Part shown: piece by piece, positions 1 through 8,417 of the stretch
Layout of the letters: each line of letters begins with the position of its first letter
Position numbering within the stretch: the first letter of the stretch is position 1
Assembly (NCBI RefSeq): GCF_042666655.1
Contig: NZ_JBHTDE010000001.1
Span: 372,001-436,000 of the forward strand
Length of the DNA stretch: 64,000 nt
DNA from: Paracraurococcus sp042666655
GTDB lineage: Bacteria; Pseudomonadota; Alphaproteobacteria; Acetobacterales; Acetobacteraceae
Direction: 5' to 3'
The notes under the pieces: model-generated
Databases searched by the model: none
Told to the model about the DNA's origin: nothing
Seen by the model: only the letters and a program-made list of their open reading frames with translations
Program-made: the position numbers and the translations under genes

Positions 1-847
1 CGGGACGGGCCTGGGCGAGGTGGGCCGGCTTGGCGACCCGGCTCGCGGCCCGCCGCGCCACCGGCGGCAGGGGAGGCACTGGCATCGGGTCGAGTTGCGC
101 GGCGATCGCGGTGAGCTCCTGGCCCATCGCCGCGGCCTCGGCCGGGCCCATGTCGAGCCGCAGCAGCCGCACGGCGCGGTCCGGCTGGGCGGTGGCGGCG
201 AGCGCCAGGGCCATGTTGTGCCGGGCGCGGCGTGGCGCGTCGGGGGCGTATTCGGCCTCCGCCAGGGCCTCCGCCGCGCTGCGGGCCTGACCGGTCAGCA
301 GCAGCGACATGGCGTAGTTGGCGCGGATGCCCCAGTCCCGCGGCGCCAGGGCGAGCGCGGCGCGGTAGGCGTCCTGCGCCCGGGCCGGATCGCCCGAGAG
401 GTCCTGCGCCAGGCCGAGGAAGCCGAGCGCCGCGGCATTGCCGGGCGCGAGCGCATCGGCCTGGGCGAAGGCCTCGGCCGCCGCGGCGGTGTTGCCGGCG
501 CGCAGTTCGAGCCGGCCGAGCGCCAGCAGCCGCGGCGCGCTCGGCCCGAGCAGCGCGATGGCCTCGCGCAGCGCCTGCGCCGCTTCGCCGTCCCGGCCGG
601 CGCGTTCGGCGGCCAGGGCGAGCTTCTCGCGCAGCGCGCCGTCCTGCGGCGAGAGCCGCACGGCCTCCCGCAGCACCTCGGCCGAGGCGGCGCCGCCGCG
701 CGGACCGTCCAGCGTCGCTGCCAGCCGCAGCCGGCTTTCGAGCGAGAGGCTGTCCGGCTTGCGCGCCGGCTGGCATGCGGCCAGCAGAGGCAGCAGGAGA
801 AGCAGGGCGGCGACGGCGCGGCGATGCGGCAGGGCGGTGGGTACCAT
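1..847 (-). CDS. tadD: TPR lipoprotein of the Tad pilus locus (TadD-like), 3' end outside the window
   Basis: This frame is open from the ATG at 847 to the left edge, so the C-terminus is missing. It starts with a basic n-region and a Leu-rich segment ending in the lipobox LLAAC, so an outer-membrane lipoprotein is expected. The rest is Ala/Leu-rich helical repeats with TPR spacing, for example LALGRLELRAGN, AALGFLGLAQDL and IRANYAMSLLLTGQARSA. It is the last visible gene of the Tad operon, 65 bp after tadG. In Tad systems TadD is a TPR lipoprotein thought to help assemble the secretin or pilus complex. The role is inferred from context and architecture, because TPR proteins are generic. Confidence 0.8.
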   Translation of the reverse strand, partial: MVPTALPHRRAVAALLLLLPLLAACQPARKPDSLSLESRLRLAATLDGPRGGAASAEVLREAVRLSPQDGALREKLALAAERAGRDGEAAQALREAIALLGPSAPRLLALGRLELRAGNTAAAAEAFAQADALAPGNAAALGFLGLAQDLSGDPARAQDAYRAALALAPRDWGIRANYAMSLLLTGQARSAAEALAEAEYAPDAPRRARHNMALALAATAQPDRAVRLLRLDMGPAEAAAMGQELTAIAAQLDPMPVPPLPPVARRAASRVAKPAHLAQARP

Positions 848-912
848 TTTCGGCACGGGTCCTTTTCCCCCTTGGATTACCGCGGCAGGTCTTGCCGGGC
901 GGTGAAGATGGC

Positions 913-2619
913 TCACTGCACCAGCCGCAGGTTGGCCAGCTGCGAGCCGATCTGGCGGAAGGCGTTGCGCAGGTCGGCCTGGGTCGGGCTGTTGAACCAG
1001 TAGTCCGGCTGGCTGGCGCAGCCGCGGAACAGCGCCTGGGTGGCGGCATCGGCCAGGTTGAAGGTGACGGTGTAGACTACGATGCCCTGCCGCTTCATGG
1101 CGGTGCAGAGGTTGGTCATGCGGGTGTTGAGCTCGGTGGTCATCCGTGCCGCCGTCAGCGGCGGCGCGATGCCGAGCCGGTTCTCCAGCCGCCTGCCGTA
1201 GCCCGAATAGTCGGAGTTGTTGTTGCCCGCGGCGTCCTGGATCGGCGGCGCGCCGGCGGCGACGGTGACGCTGGCGGGGTAGCCGTTCCGCGGGCAGCCG
1301 AGCGGGCGCAGCGGCGGGGCGCCGGCCGGGGTCGCGGCGTTGCTCGTGCTGGTGTCGCTGCAATCGCCGGGCGCGCCGCCGTTCCAGTCGTTCCAATTGG
1401 CCTGGCCGTCGGTCATCAGCACGACGACCTTCTGCATGTACTGGGTGCCGTAGTTCAGCGGCAAGGTGGCCGGGCTGCTGTCGGCGCCGGCATCCAGCGC
1501 GCCGGTGGTCCACAGCCCGCGCCAGCGCGGGCTGAGGGTGAACCAGCCGGCCTGCATGCCCGTGTTGTGCATGGTGCCGCCCTTGAAGGTGGAGCGCAGC
1601 GCCATGATGCGGTTCAGCACGCTGGTCCGGGCCGCGGTCAGCGGCAGGATCGGCGCCTGCGGGCAGCCGGTGTTGGGGCCCGCAGTGTTGTTCTCCCGCA
1701 CGTCCTGGTACATCTCGGTGATGCCGTTGGTGCCGGTCAGCGACGCCGCCCAGTCGTTGTCGCCCGGCACCGCCCCGCCGGTGCGCAGCGTGTATTTCCC
1801 GAGCGTCGAGGCCCAGAAGAACGGCTTGAAGGCTTCCACGCCCGGCGGTGCGTCGGTCTGGTCGTTGCCGGTCGCGGCGCGGGCCTCGACGCAGCCCATC
1901 CAGCCGCGCGGCGCGTAGCGGGCGAGGTCGCGGCTGCCGGGGTCGAGCCAGCCGGTGCGCTGCGGCGCGATGTTCACCGTGGTGGTGTAGGGCACCACCG
2001 AGACCCAGAGGTTCGGCACCGTCTCCCGCGTCCCGTACAGGATGGTGACGAGGTCGGACGCGGCGAGGCGCAGCGCGTCGATGTTGGTGCCGTTGGTGGT
2101 GGCGCTGCCGACCGGGCTGGGCGTCTTGTTCGAGCCCATCGATCCCGTGACGTCGAGCACCAGCGCCAATTCCATGCCCATGTCGGCCCGCCGTGCCTCG
2201 GCCGAGGCGGCGACGGTCAGGGTGCCGAAGCCCATCACCCGGGCGAAGGTTGTGTCCAGCACGGCGCGGGCGGAGACGCGCATGGTGCTGGCGTCCACCG
2301 CCATGGGCGGGTCGAGCGTGGTCGAGGCATCGAGGAAGCCGCGCCAGGCATGGCCGGTGGCCTGGGCCGGGGTGTAGCCGGTGCCGCGCACGCCGTAATT
2401 GGTCCAGAACATCGCCGCGACCTCGGCATCCCGCTGCGCCGCCGGCAGGGCGATGTTGCGCGCCCCGGCCAGCGCCGCGGCATCGAGCGCGGTGTGCATC
2501 CGCGACCGCAGCAGCCAGGCCCGCGCGCCATCCGTGGCGATGCCGACCATGCCGACCAGCGGCACCGCCAGCAGCGCCACCAGCATGGCGATGTTGCCGC
2601 GGCGGCCGAGGCGCTTCAT
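913..2619 (-). CDS. tadG: TadG-type pilus assembly protein with a von Willebrand A-like domain
   Basis: This 568-residue protein opens with the TadE/G pseudopilin-like N-terminus RRGNIAMLVALLAVPLVG (one membrane helix, residues about 8-30). A vWA-like domain follows: LVLDVTGSMGSN at about 153-164 forms the first metal-binding (MIDAS, DxTxS) loop and VVLMTDGQANWND is a later strand. The stretch between them is long and may be surface-exposed. Its start overlaps the stop of the upstream pseudopilin by 4 bp, so translation is probably coupled. In Tad systems this protein is envelope-anchored and needed for pilus assembly; the vWA fold suggests metal-dependent binding to other proteins or surfaces. 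Family assignment is confident, adhesin-like activity is inference. Confidence 0.88.
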   Translation of the reverse strand: MKRLGRRGNIAMLVALLAVPLVGMVGIATDGARAWLLRSRMHTALDAAALAGARNIALPAAQRDAEVAAMFWTNYGVRGTGYTPAQATGHAWRGFLDASTTLDPPMAVDASTMRVSARAVLDTTFARVMGFGTLTVAASAEARRADMGMELALVLDVTGSMGSNKTPSPVGSATTNGTNIDALRLAASDLVTILYGTRETVPNLWVSVVPYTTTVNIAPQRTGWLDPGSRDLARYAPRGWMGCVEARAATGNDQTDAPPGVEAFKPFFWASTLGKYTLRTGGAVPGDNDWAASLTGTNGITEMYQDVRENNTAGPNTGCPQAPILPLTAARTSVLNRIMALRSTFKGGTMHNTGMQAGWFTLSPRWRGLWTTGALDAGADSSPATLPLNYGTQYMQKVVVLMTDGQANWNDWNGGAPGDCSDTSTSNAATPAGAPPLRPLGCPRNGYPASVTVAAGAPPIQDAAGNNNSDYSGYGRRLENRLGIAPPLTAARMTTELNTRMTNLCTAMKRQGIVVYTVTFNLADAATQALFRGCASQPDYWFNSPTQADLRNAFRQIGSQLANLRLVQ

Positions 2620-3194
2620 GGACAGGCTCCGCCGATGGTGGTGAGCGCCGCGGTGCGCGGCCGCACGATGGCATAGGTGCGCACCGGGCCCGGCCCCGTG
2701 GTGCCGAAGAAGATCGGCGCCGCCATCACCGACCAGGGCGTGGCGGCATTGATCACCTCGACCACCAGGACGCTCTGCCCGTTCGGCACCGTGAAGCCGT
2801 TCGGCAGCGCGGCGCGGCCGGCGACCTGGGTGGCGAGGCCGGCATCGCCGCGCGAGCAGGACCAGGCCAGGGCATTGCCGCCGGCGGTGCCGCTGACCAC
2901 GCCGATGACGGTGCGGGCGCGGCCGGTGCCGGCGCCGTCCGACCAGGCCAGCACGGGGGCCGCGATCGCCTTGGCCGCGTCGAACAGCCCGGCGACATCG
3001 GCCGGAGCCAGCGCATCGAACTGGGTGGCGACGTTCGCCGTCTCGGCCGCCGTGCGTTCCAGCCGGAACCAGGTGCGGACATGGATGACGATCTCCGCCG
3101 TCGCGCCGAACAGCAGGATGAGCAGCGGCACGAGCAGGGCGAACTCCACCGCCGCCGCGCCGCGCCGGGGGTCAGCTCGCCGGGAAAGGCTCAT
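2616..3194 (-). CDS. tadF: TadE-family pseudopilin (TadF-like)
   Basis: The protein has 192 residues. The N-terminus RRGAAAVEFALLVPLLIL is the TadE/F signature: a short basic leader, a Gly-Ala processing-like site, a conserved Glu and one hydrophobic helix. The remaining roughly 150 residues are probably periplasmic. Its start lies 23 bp inside the upstream tadE-like gene and its end overlaps tadG by 4 bp. TadE and TadF are pseudopilins cleaved by the prepilin peptidase. Assignment as TadF rather than a second TadE rests only on gene order. Confidence 0.82.
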   Translation of the reverse strand: MSLSRRADPRRGAAAVEFALLVPLLILLFGATAEIVIHVRTWFRLERTAAETANVATQFDALAPADVAGLFDAAKAIAAPVLAWSDGAGTGRARTVIGVVSGTAGGNALAWSCSRGDAGLATQVAGRAALPNGFTVPNGQSVLVVEVINAATPWSVMAAPIFFGTTGPGPVRTYAIVRPRTAALTTIGGACP

Positions 3195-3648
3195 TCTTCG
3201 CCAGGATCACGAATTGGATCTGCTGCACGCCGAGCGGCAGCAGCGAACGGCCGAGCGGGGTCAGCCCGCGGCCGCGATAGACCACGGTGTAGCGCACCAC
3301 GTCGCTCGGCCCGCCGGTGCCCGGCCTGGCCGCGGCCGGGTTGGCGAGCGCGCCGAAGCCGGCGAAGCTTTCCACCGTCACGCTGAGCCCGGCGGCATCA
3401 AGCGGCAGGCCGGAGGTCTTCAGGATGGTGTCGGCGACATGGCCGGTGACGGTGAAGCCGGCCGGGGGCGCCTGGCCGGTGGCCGCCCAGCGCGCGGCCT
3501 CCCGGCCCCCGGCATCCAGCGCGGCGCCGATGGCGACCTGCCAGCAGGCTTCCATCATCAGCAGCAGCACGGCGAAGAAGGCCGAGCCGACCAGGGCGAA
3601 TTCGACCGCCGTGGCGCCGCGCGCGTCGCGGTGCAGCCGCCTCACCAC
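3172..3648 (-). CDS. tadE: TadE-family pseudopilin
   Basis: The protein has 158 residues. The N-terminal motif ARGATAVEFALVGSAFFAV matches the TadE Pfam signature (RG-x-A-x-VEFAL), followed by a membrane helix and a small soluble domain. It overlaps the tadC stop by 7 bp upstream and the next pseudopilin by 23 bp, so it sits inside the tightly packed operon. The expected role is as a minor pseudopilin needed for Flp fibre assembly, processed by the CpaA peptidase encoded upstream. Confidence 0.85.
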   Translation of the reverse strand: MVRRLHRDARGATAVEFALVGSAFFAVLLLMMEACWQVAIGAALDAGGREAARWAATGQAPPAGFTVTGHVADTILKTSGLPLDAAGLSVTVESFAGFGALANPAAARPGTGGPSDVVRYTVVYRGRGLTPLGRSLLPLGVQQIQFVILAKNEPFPAS

Positions 3649-4568
3649 AGCCGCGACGCCTGCAGCATGGCCGGCCCGGCGACGACGAGGAACAGGGTCG
3701 GCAGGATGCAGAGGATCATCGGCACGGTCAGCAGCACCGGCAGCTTCGCCGCGCGGGCTTCGAACCGCACGAGCTGGTCCTGCCGCATCTCGGCCGAGAG
3801 GGTGCGCAGCGCCTGGGTCAGCGGCGTGCCGTATTGCAGGGTCTGCGCGAGCGTCATGCCGAGCCGGCGCAGCAGGTCCAGCCGGGTGCGGTCCGCCATG
3901 TTCATCAGCGCGGTGCGGCGGTCCGCCAGGATGCGGAGCTCGCTGCTGCAGACGGCGAATTCGGCGGCGACGGCGCGGTTGGCGGGACGGATCTCGACCG
4001 CCACGCGGTCCACCGCGCCTTCCAGCGCCAGCCCGGCTTCCGAGCAGATGACCATGAGGTCGAGCGCATCGGGCAGGCCGCGTTCCAGTTCCCGCAGGTA
4101 GCGGCGGCGCAGGCGGCGGGCGACGAGGTCCGGCGCCAGCAGCCCGCCGATCGCCGCGGCCAGCAGGCCGAGTGTCCAGGCCTGCTGGCCGGCGCCGAGG
4201 AATTGCAGCGCCGCGGCGGCGGCCAGCGGCAGGCCGAGCAGCAGCACCACCTTGGCGCCGACGAAGATGGCCAGCGCCCGGTCGCCGCGGAAGCCCGCGG
4301 CCATCAGGGTCTGTTCCAGTTCCTCCACCGTCCGGCCGGACAGGATCCCGCCGCCGGTCAGCAGGCGGCCGATGCCGGCGAGCCCGCGCAGCGCCACCCG
4401 CTGCGGCGACCAGGGCAGCGCCACCTGGTCGATCCCGGCGCTGCGCTGCACCGCCAGCAGGCGTTCGCCCACCCGCTGTTCGCGGCCGATGGCGCGCAGC
4501 AGCCAGGCGACAGCCAGGCCGAAGCCGAGCAGCCCCGCCGCCCCGGCGCCGAGCAGGGCGGGCGTCAT
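3642..4568 (-). CDS. tadC: Tad pilus inner-membrane platform protein TadC
   Basis: The protein has 308 residues starting at the ATG at 4568, whose ATGA overlaps the tadB stop. It has an N-terminal membrane helix and a type II/IV secretion GspF-like domain (LPDALDLMVICSEAGLALEGA), then paired C-terminal helices around VPMILCILPTLFLVV. This is the normal TadC layout. With TadB it forms the inner-membrane platform on which the CpaF ATPase acts. The open frame continues upstream to 5255, but that part is antisense-like composition within tadB, so the coupled ATG is chosen. Confidence 0.9.
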   Translation of the reverse strand: MTPALLGAGAAGLLGFGLAVAWLLRAIGREQRVGERLLAVQRSAGIDQVALPWSPQRVALRGLAGIGRLLTGGGILSGRTVEELEQTLMAAGFRGDRALAIFVGAKVVLLLGLPLAAAAALQFLGAGQQAWTLGLLAAAIGGLLAPDLVARRLRRRYLRELERGLPDALDLMVICSEAGLALEGAVDRVAVEIRPANRAVAAEFAVCSSELRILADRRTALMNMADRTRLDLLRRLGMTLAQTLQYGTPLTQALRTLSAEMRQDQLVRFEARAAKLPVLLTVPMILCILPTLFLVVAGPAMLQASRLW

Positions 4569-5512
4569 GACAGCGACCGCCTGATCATGCCGCGCATCAC
4601 CAGGATGCCGATGAGCAGCAGGCCGATGGCGGCGGCGAGCACGCGCTGACCGCCCGGGTCGGTGAACAGCATCGCCACATAGCCGGGGCTGAGCACCGCC
4701 AGCACGCCGGCCGTGAAGAAGGGCAGGGCGGCCAGTATGCCGGCCGAGGTACGGGCTTCCGCCGCCAGGGCATAGCCGCGCTCCTTCAACGCGACGCGCT
4801 TGCGGATGACCTCGGCCAGGTTCTCCAGCGTCTCGCCCAGGCCGCCTCCGGTCTGGTTCTGCAAGGCGAGCGCCGTGGCGAAGAAGCGGTATTCCGGCAC
4901 GCCGTTGCGGTGCGCCGTTTCCGCCAGCGCCTGGTCGATGGGCAGGCCGATCGAGAGCTGGTCGGCGATGCGCTGGAATTCGGCCGCGGTTTCCTTCGGA
5001 CCTTCGCGGGCGACGCTGCGGATCGCCTCGCTGACCGGGATGCCGACGCGGACGGCGCGGGTGACCATGCCGAGCGCGTCGGGGAACTGGCGGAACAGCG
5101 TCTCGATCCGCCTCGTATCCAGCCAGCCGAAGGCCCAGCGGCAGAATAAGAACCAGAAGACAGGCGTGGCCAGAAGCAGCAGGTCGCCGCCCAGCAGCGC
5201 CGCCAGGCCCGCCGCGGCACGTGCCAGGGGCATGGCCACCAAGGGGATGATCCACCAGCGGACGGGGTATTCCGCCACCCGGTCCAGCCGCAAGCCGAAG
5301 AACCCGGCCAATCGCGCCAGCCAGGGCCCCTCCGCCGCGTCCCGCAGCCAGTTCCGCCGCGGCGGCGCGACCAGGCCCGCCCGCCAGTGCGGCCCGACCA
5401 CGGCGGCGACGCGGGCCTGCCGCCGGTCCTGCCGCTGCACCGCGCCGAGGCCGAGCACGACCAGCAGGCCGAGGCCGAGCAGTCCCCCGCCGGCGAGGAG
5501 CAGCCCTTTCAC
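4565..5512 (-). CDS. tadB: Tad pilus inner-membrane platform protein TadB
   Basis: The protein has 315 residues: an N-terminal membrane helix (LLLAGGGLLGLGLLVVLGLG), a cytoplasmic linker, a second hydrophobic pair, then the GspF-like domain with FPDALGMVTRAVRVGIPVSEA and QNQTGGGLGETLENLAEVI, ending in two membrane helices. This motif pair is typical of TadB. It overlaps cpaF (upstream) and tadC (downstream) by 4 bp each. It works with TadC as the integral membrane platform of the Flp pilus machine. Confidence 0.92.
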   Translation of the reverse strand: MKGLLLAGGGLLGLGLLVVLGLGAVQRQDRRQARVAAVVGPHWRAGLVAPPRRNWLRDAAEGPWLARLAGFFGLRLDRVAEYPVRWWIIPLVAMPLARAAAGLAALLGGDLLLLATPVFWFLFCRWAFGWLDTRRIETLFRQFPDALGMVTRAVRVGIPVSEAIRSVAREGPKETAAEFQRIADQLSIGLPIDQALAETAHRNGVPEYRFFATALALQNQTGGGLGETLENLAEVIRKRVALKERGYALAAEARTSAGILAALPFFTAGVLAVLSPGYVAMLFTDPGGQRVLAAAIGLLLIGILVMRGMIRRSLS

Positions 5513-6903
5513 CGCTCCGCCTCCTCCAGCGCCGCGGCCCAGGCGCGGTCCTGGCCGAAATAGGCGAGGCGCGGCAGGAAGGCCGGCCGGGCCCGACTGA
5601 CCTTCCAGCGGACGCGGAGCCGTCCGTCCTGGTCCTCGCCCTCGTGCTCCAGCTGAAAGATGTCGTTCAGGGTGAAGACGTCGCCTTCCAGCCCGACGAG
5701 TTCGGTCACCTGGACCAGGCGGCGGGAGCCGTCGCGCTGGCGCTCCACCTGCAGGATCAGGTCCACGGCGCTGGCGATCTGCGTGCGGATTGCGCGCGTC
5801 GGCAGGCCGAAGCTGCCCATCATCACCATGTTCTCGATGCGGATCAGCGCATCGCGCGAGGTGTTCGCGTGCACCGTGCTCATGCTGCCGTCATGGCCGG
5901 TGTTCATCGCCTGCAGCATGTCGAAGGCCTCCGGCCCGCGGCACTCGCCGAGGATGATGCGGTCGGGCCGCATGCGCAGCGCATTGCGGACGAGGTCGCG
6001 CTGCGTCACCTCGCCGCGGCCCTCGAGGCTGGGTGGCCGCGTCTCCAGGCGCACCACATGCGGCTGCTGCAATTGCAGTTCGGCCGCGTCCTCGACGGTG
6101 ACGATGCGCTCGCCCAGGTCGATCATCCGGCTGAGCGCGTTCAGCATGGTGGTCTTGCCGGACCCGGTGCCGCCGGAGATGACGATGTTCAGCCGGCAGC
6201 GGGCGGCGACCTGCAGCGCCCTGGCCATCGGCCGGGACAGCGCGCCGAACTCGACCAGCTTGTCGAAGTCGATGACCCGGCGGGCGAATTTGCGGATGGA
6301 GACCGCCGGCCCGTCGATCGCCAGCGGCGGGAAGACGATGTTGACGCGGCTGCCGTCGGCCAGCCGGGCATCGACCATCGGGCTGGACTCGTCGATCCGG
6401 CGGCCGATCGCGGCGGCGATGCGCTGGGCGATATTGGCCAGGTGCTGGTTGTCGCGGAAGCGGATGCCGGACAGCACCACCTTGCCGCGCTGCTCGACGA
6501 AGACCTTGTCATGGCCGTTGACCATGATGTCGGTGATGCCCTCGTCCTCCAGCAGCGGCTCCAGCGGGCCGAGGCCGAGCATGTCGTCCACCAGGTCGAG
6601 TGCCAGCTGGCGCTGCTCGCGGGCGTTCAGCTGCAGGCGCTGCTCGGTCGCCACCTCGGCTAGCAGCCGCTCGACCTCGGCGGCCAGGCGGTCCGGCGCC
6701 ATGGTGGCGACGGTGGCGGGGTCGATCCGGGCGAGGCAAAGCGCGCGCAATTCGGCCAGCGGCGCGCCGGCGCCGGCATTGGGCCGTGCGGCGGGCGCGG
6801 CCGGCGCCGCAGCCTCCGGCATCTGCCGCACCACCGGTCCGGCCGGGCTCGGCGTCGGTTCCGGCCGGCGGCGGCCGAAGCTGGGGACGAGGGCGTTGCT
6901 CAT
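5509..6903 (-). CDS. cpaF: Tad/Cpa pilus secretion ATPase CpaF (TadA)
   Basis: The protein has 464 residues. The first 45 are Pro/Ala-rich and probably disordered. The GspE/VirB11-like ATPase core follows: Walker A GGTGSGKT at about 244-251, Asp box with Glu after TVEDAAELQL, Walker B region DRIILGECRG at about 314-323, and the His box GHDGSMSTVHAN. These motifs look intact, so an active hexameric ATPase powering pilin extension (and possibly retraction) is expected. It is cytoplasmic and docks on TadB/TadC. Both ends overlap neighbours by 4 bp (cpaE upstream, tadB downstream). Confidence 0.95.
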   Translation of the reverse strand: MSNALVPSFGRRRPEPTPSPAGPVVRQMPEAAAPAAPAARPNAGAGAPLAELRALCLARIDPATVATMAPDRLAAEVERLLAEVATEQRLQLNAREQRQLALDLVDDMLGLGPLEPLLEDEGITDIMVNGHDKVFVEQRGKVVLSGIRFRDNQHLANIAQRIAAAIGRRIDESSPMVDARLADGSRVNIVFPPLAIDGPAVSIRKFARRVIDFDKLVEFGALSRPMARALQVAARCRLNIVISGGTGSGKTTMLNALSRMIDLGERIVTVEDAAELQLQQPHVVRLETRPPSLEGRGEVTQRDLVRNALRMRPDRIILGECRGPEAFDMLQAMNTGHDGSMSTVHANTSRDALIRIENMVMMGSFGLPTRAIRTQIASAVDLILQVERQRDGSRRLVQVTELVGLEGDVFTLNDIFQLEHEGEDQDGRLRVRWKVSRARPAFLPRLAYFGQDRAWAAALEEAER

Positions 6904-8117
6904 CGGCGGAACCGTGCCAGCAGGCCGCGCCGCACCGGCGCATCCTCGCCGACGCCGCCGGCGGCGCGGGCCAGCCGGGCGATCGCGGCGCGGAACGGGC
7001 CGCCGGCGGCCGCCGCGGGCTGGCCCAGCGTCGCCGCCTCCTCGATCCGCTTCGGCAGGTCGGGCAGGAGGATGTCGGGGTCGAGCTTCAGCGCCTCCCC
7101 CACCTGGCCGGCGGAGAGGCCGCCCTTGCGGCCGGCGCGGTTCAGCACCAGCAGCGGGCGGTTGGCCTGGCCCGGGCCGGGTTCCAGCTGCAGCAGCCGC
7201 AGCGTGTCGCGGATGCAGGCCAGGGTCGGTTCCAGCACCAGGATGCGGTGCTGCGCCAAGTCGAGCAATTCGCGGCCCATGCCGTCCGCGGCGAAGGGCG
7301 CGTCGGCCAGGATGAAATTGTAGCGCCGGCGCAGCATGGCGACCAGGCGTTCCGCCGCACCCGGGGCATAGGCGAGCGGCGAGCCCAATGCCTCCTCGGC
7401 CGCGAGCAAATGCAGCCGCTCGCCGGCCGGCGCCGCGGCGCGCTCGACGAACAACTCGTCGACCCGGTCCGGATGCTCGATCGCGTTGCGCAGCCCGGGC
7501 CCGGCCGGGGCGGCGAGCAGCAGCGCCTGGGTGCCGCGATGCAGGTCGGCATCCAGCACCACGCTGTGCCGGTGCGCGACATTGGCCAGGTACCAGGCGA
7601 GATTGGCGGCGATGGTCGAGGCGCCGACGCCGCCGCGCACCCCCGTCACGCTCAGCAGCCTGCCGCCGCGCGCCGGTGCCGCGGTGAAGCGGCGGCGGGT
7701 GACGACGGGGCCGAAATTCTCCGCCACCATGGCGGCGGTCAGCGGCTTGTAGAGGTAGTCCGCGACGCCGAGGCCCCGCGTCAGCTGCCGGTAGAAGCCG
7801 ACATCCTCCCGGTCCCCCACCACCAGCACGCGCACATCGGGCTCGAGCACCTGCGACAGGTCCTCGAGCGCCGCGAGCGGCTGCTTGTGGCCGGCGACGT
7901 CGACCACCAGGGTCCAGGGCGTCGGCATCTCCCGCAGGGCGGCGATGGCGCGGGTGATGTCGGCGCGGCGGAACTCGCCTTCCTGCCGCACGGCATCCGA
8001 CAGGCCCGCGCGGAGCGCCTCCTCGGTCTCGGCATCGGCGGCGAAGCAGACCAGCGGCTTGCGTTCCGGCCGGTGCTGGGACTCCTCGGGCGCGTCGGGG
8101 AAGGCGTGGTCGGGCAT
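6900..8117 (-). CDS. cpaE: Pilus localisation protein CpaE/TadZ (receiver-like plus MinD/ParA-like ATPase)
   Basis: The protein has 405 residues. The N-terminal ~130 residues resemble an atypical response-regulator receiver domain. From about residue 150 a ParA/MinD fold begins with GVRGGVGASTIAANLAW, where the usual leading Lys of the deviant Walker A is Arg, as is common in TadZ/CpaE. VVLDADLHRGTQ is the switch-like Asp motif. CpaE/TadZ places the Tad machine at the cell pole. The ATG overlaps by one base (TGATG) the TGA that ends the cpaD-like frame, so coupled translation with that gene was the ancestral arrangement. Confidence 0.9.
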   Translation of the reverse strand: MPDHAFPDAPEESQHRPERKPLVCFAADAETEEALRAGLSDAVRQEGEFRRADITRAIAALREMPTPWTLVVDVAGHKQPLAALEDLSQVLEPDVRVLVVGDREDVGFYRQLTRGLGVADYLYKPLTAAMVAENFGPVVTRRRFTAAPARGGRLLSVTGVRGGVGASTIAANLAWYLANVAHRHSVVLDADLHRGTQALLLAAPAGPGLRNAIEHPDRVDELFVERAAAPAGERLHLLAAEEALGSPLAYAPGAAERLVAMLRRRYNFILADAPFAADGMGRELLDLAQHRILVLEPTLACIRDTLRLLQLEPGPGQANRPLLVLNRAGRKGGLSAGQVGEALKLDPDILLPDLPKRIEEAATLGQPAAAAGGPFRAAIARLARAAGGVGEDAPVRRGLLARFRR

Positions 8118-8407
8118 CAGGGGTTGCCCCCGCCGGGGACGGTGATGATCCGCGCCATGCCGGTATCCGGCAGCGGCTTCACCCGGTCGGCCCGCAACCG
8201 TTCGATGGCGCCGGCGGCGGTGGAGCCCGGGGCGCCCTAGGCGCCGGTGCCGCGCACCCGCTCGGCCGGGATCACGGCCATGGTCGCCAGGTTCTGCTCG
8301 TTGGCGGCGTTGGGACGCCAGGTGCCCGCCCGCTTGTAGGGGTCGAAGATCTCGCAGCCGGCGGTCGCCGCCAGCAGCGGCAGGGCCAGCAATAGGCGGA
8401 TGCGCAT
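8117..8407 (-). pseudogene. cpaD: CpaD-like pilus lipoprotein frame interrupted by an in-frame TAG
   Basis: From the ATG at 8407 a 97-codon frame encodes a lipoprotein: signal peptide, lipobox LAATAGC, then NAANEQNLATMAVIPAERV, which resembles the C-terminal CpaD motif (A-x-x-x-NLA-x-M-x-x-P-x-x-L/V). After 56 codons there is a TAG (8237-8239). The same frame then continues for 39 sense codons (AIERLRADRVKPLPDTG) to a TGA that overlaps the cpaE start by one base. It is much shorter than Caulobacter CpaD (about 200 residues). Because the sequence past the stop stays CpaD-like and coupled to cpaE, a recent nonsense mutation or a base-calling error is more likely than a natural 56-residue gene. 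Confidence 0.72.
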
Positions 8408-8417
8408 GGCGGCGTCC

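Noticed and set aside
232..2676. Long + strand open frame opposite tadG and tadE-like genes
   Set aside because: It is Arg/Pro/Gly-rich with no domain, while the minus strand encodes recognisable Tad proteins; it is a GC-driven shadow.
4569..5255. N-terminal extension of tadC
   Set aside because: It lies in tadB in another frame with unnatural composition; the ATGA-coupled ATG at 4568 fits TadC length.
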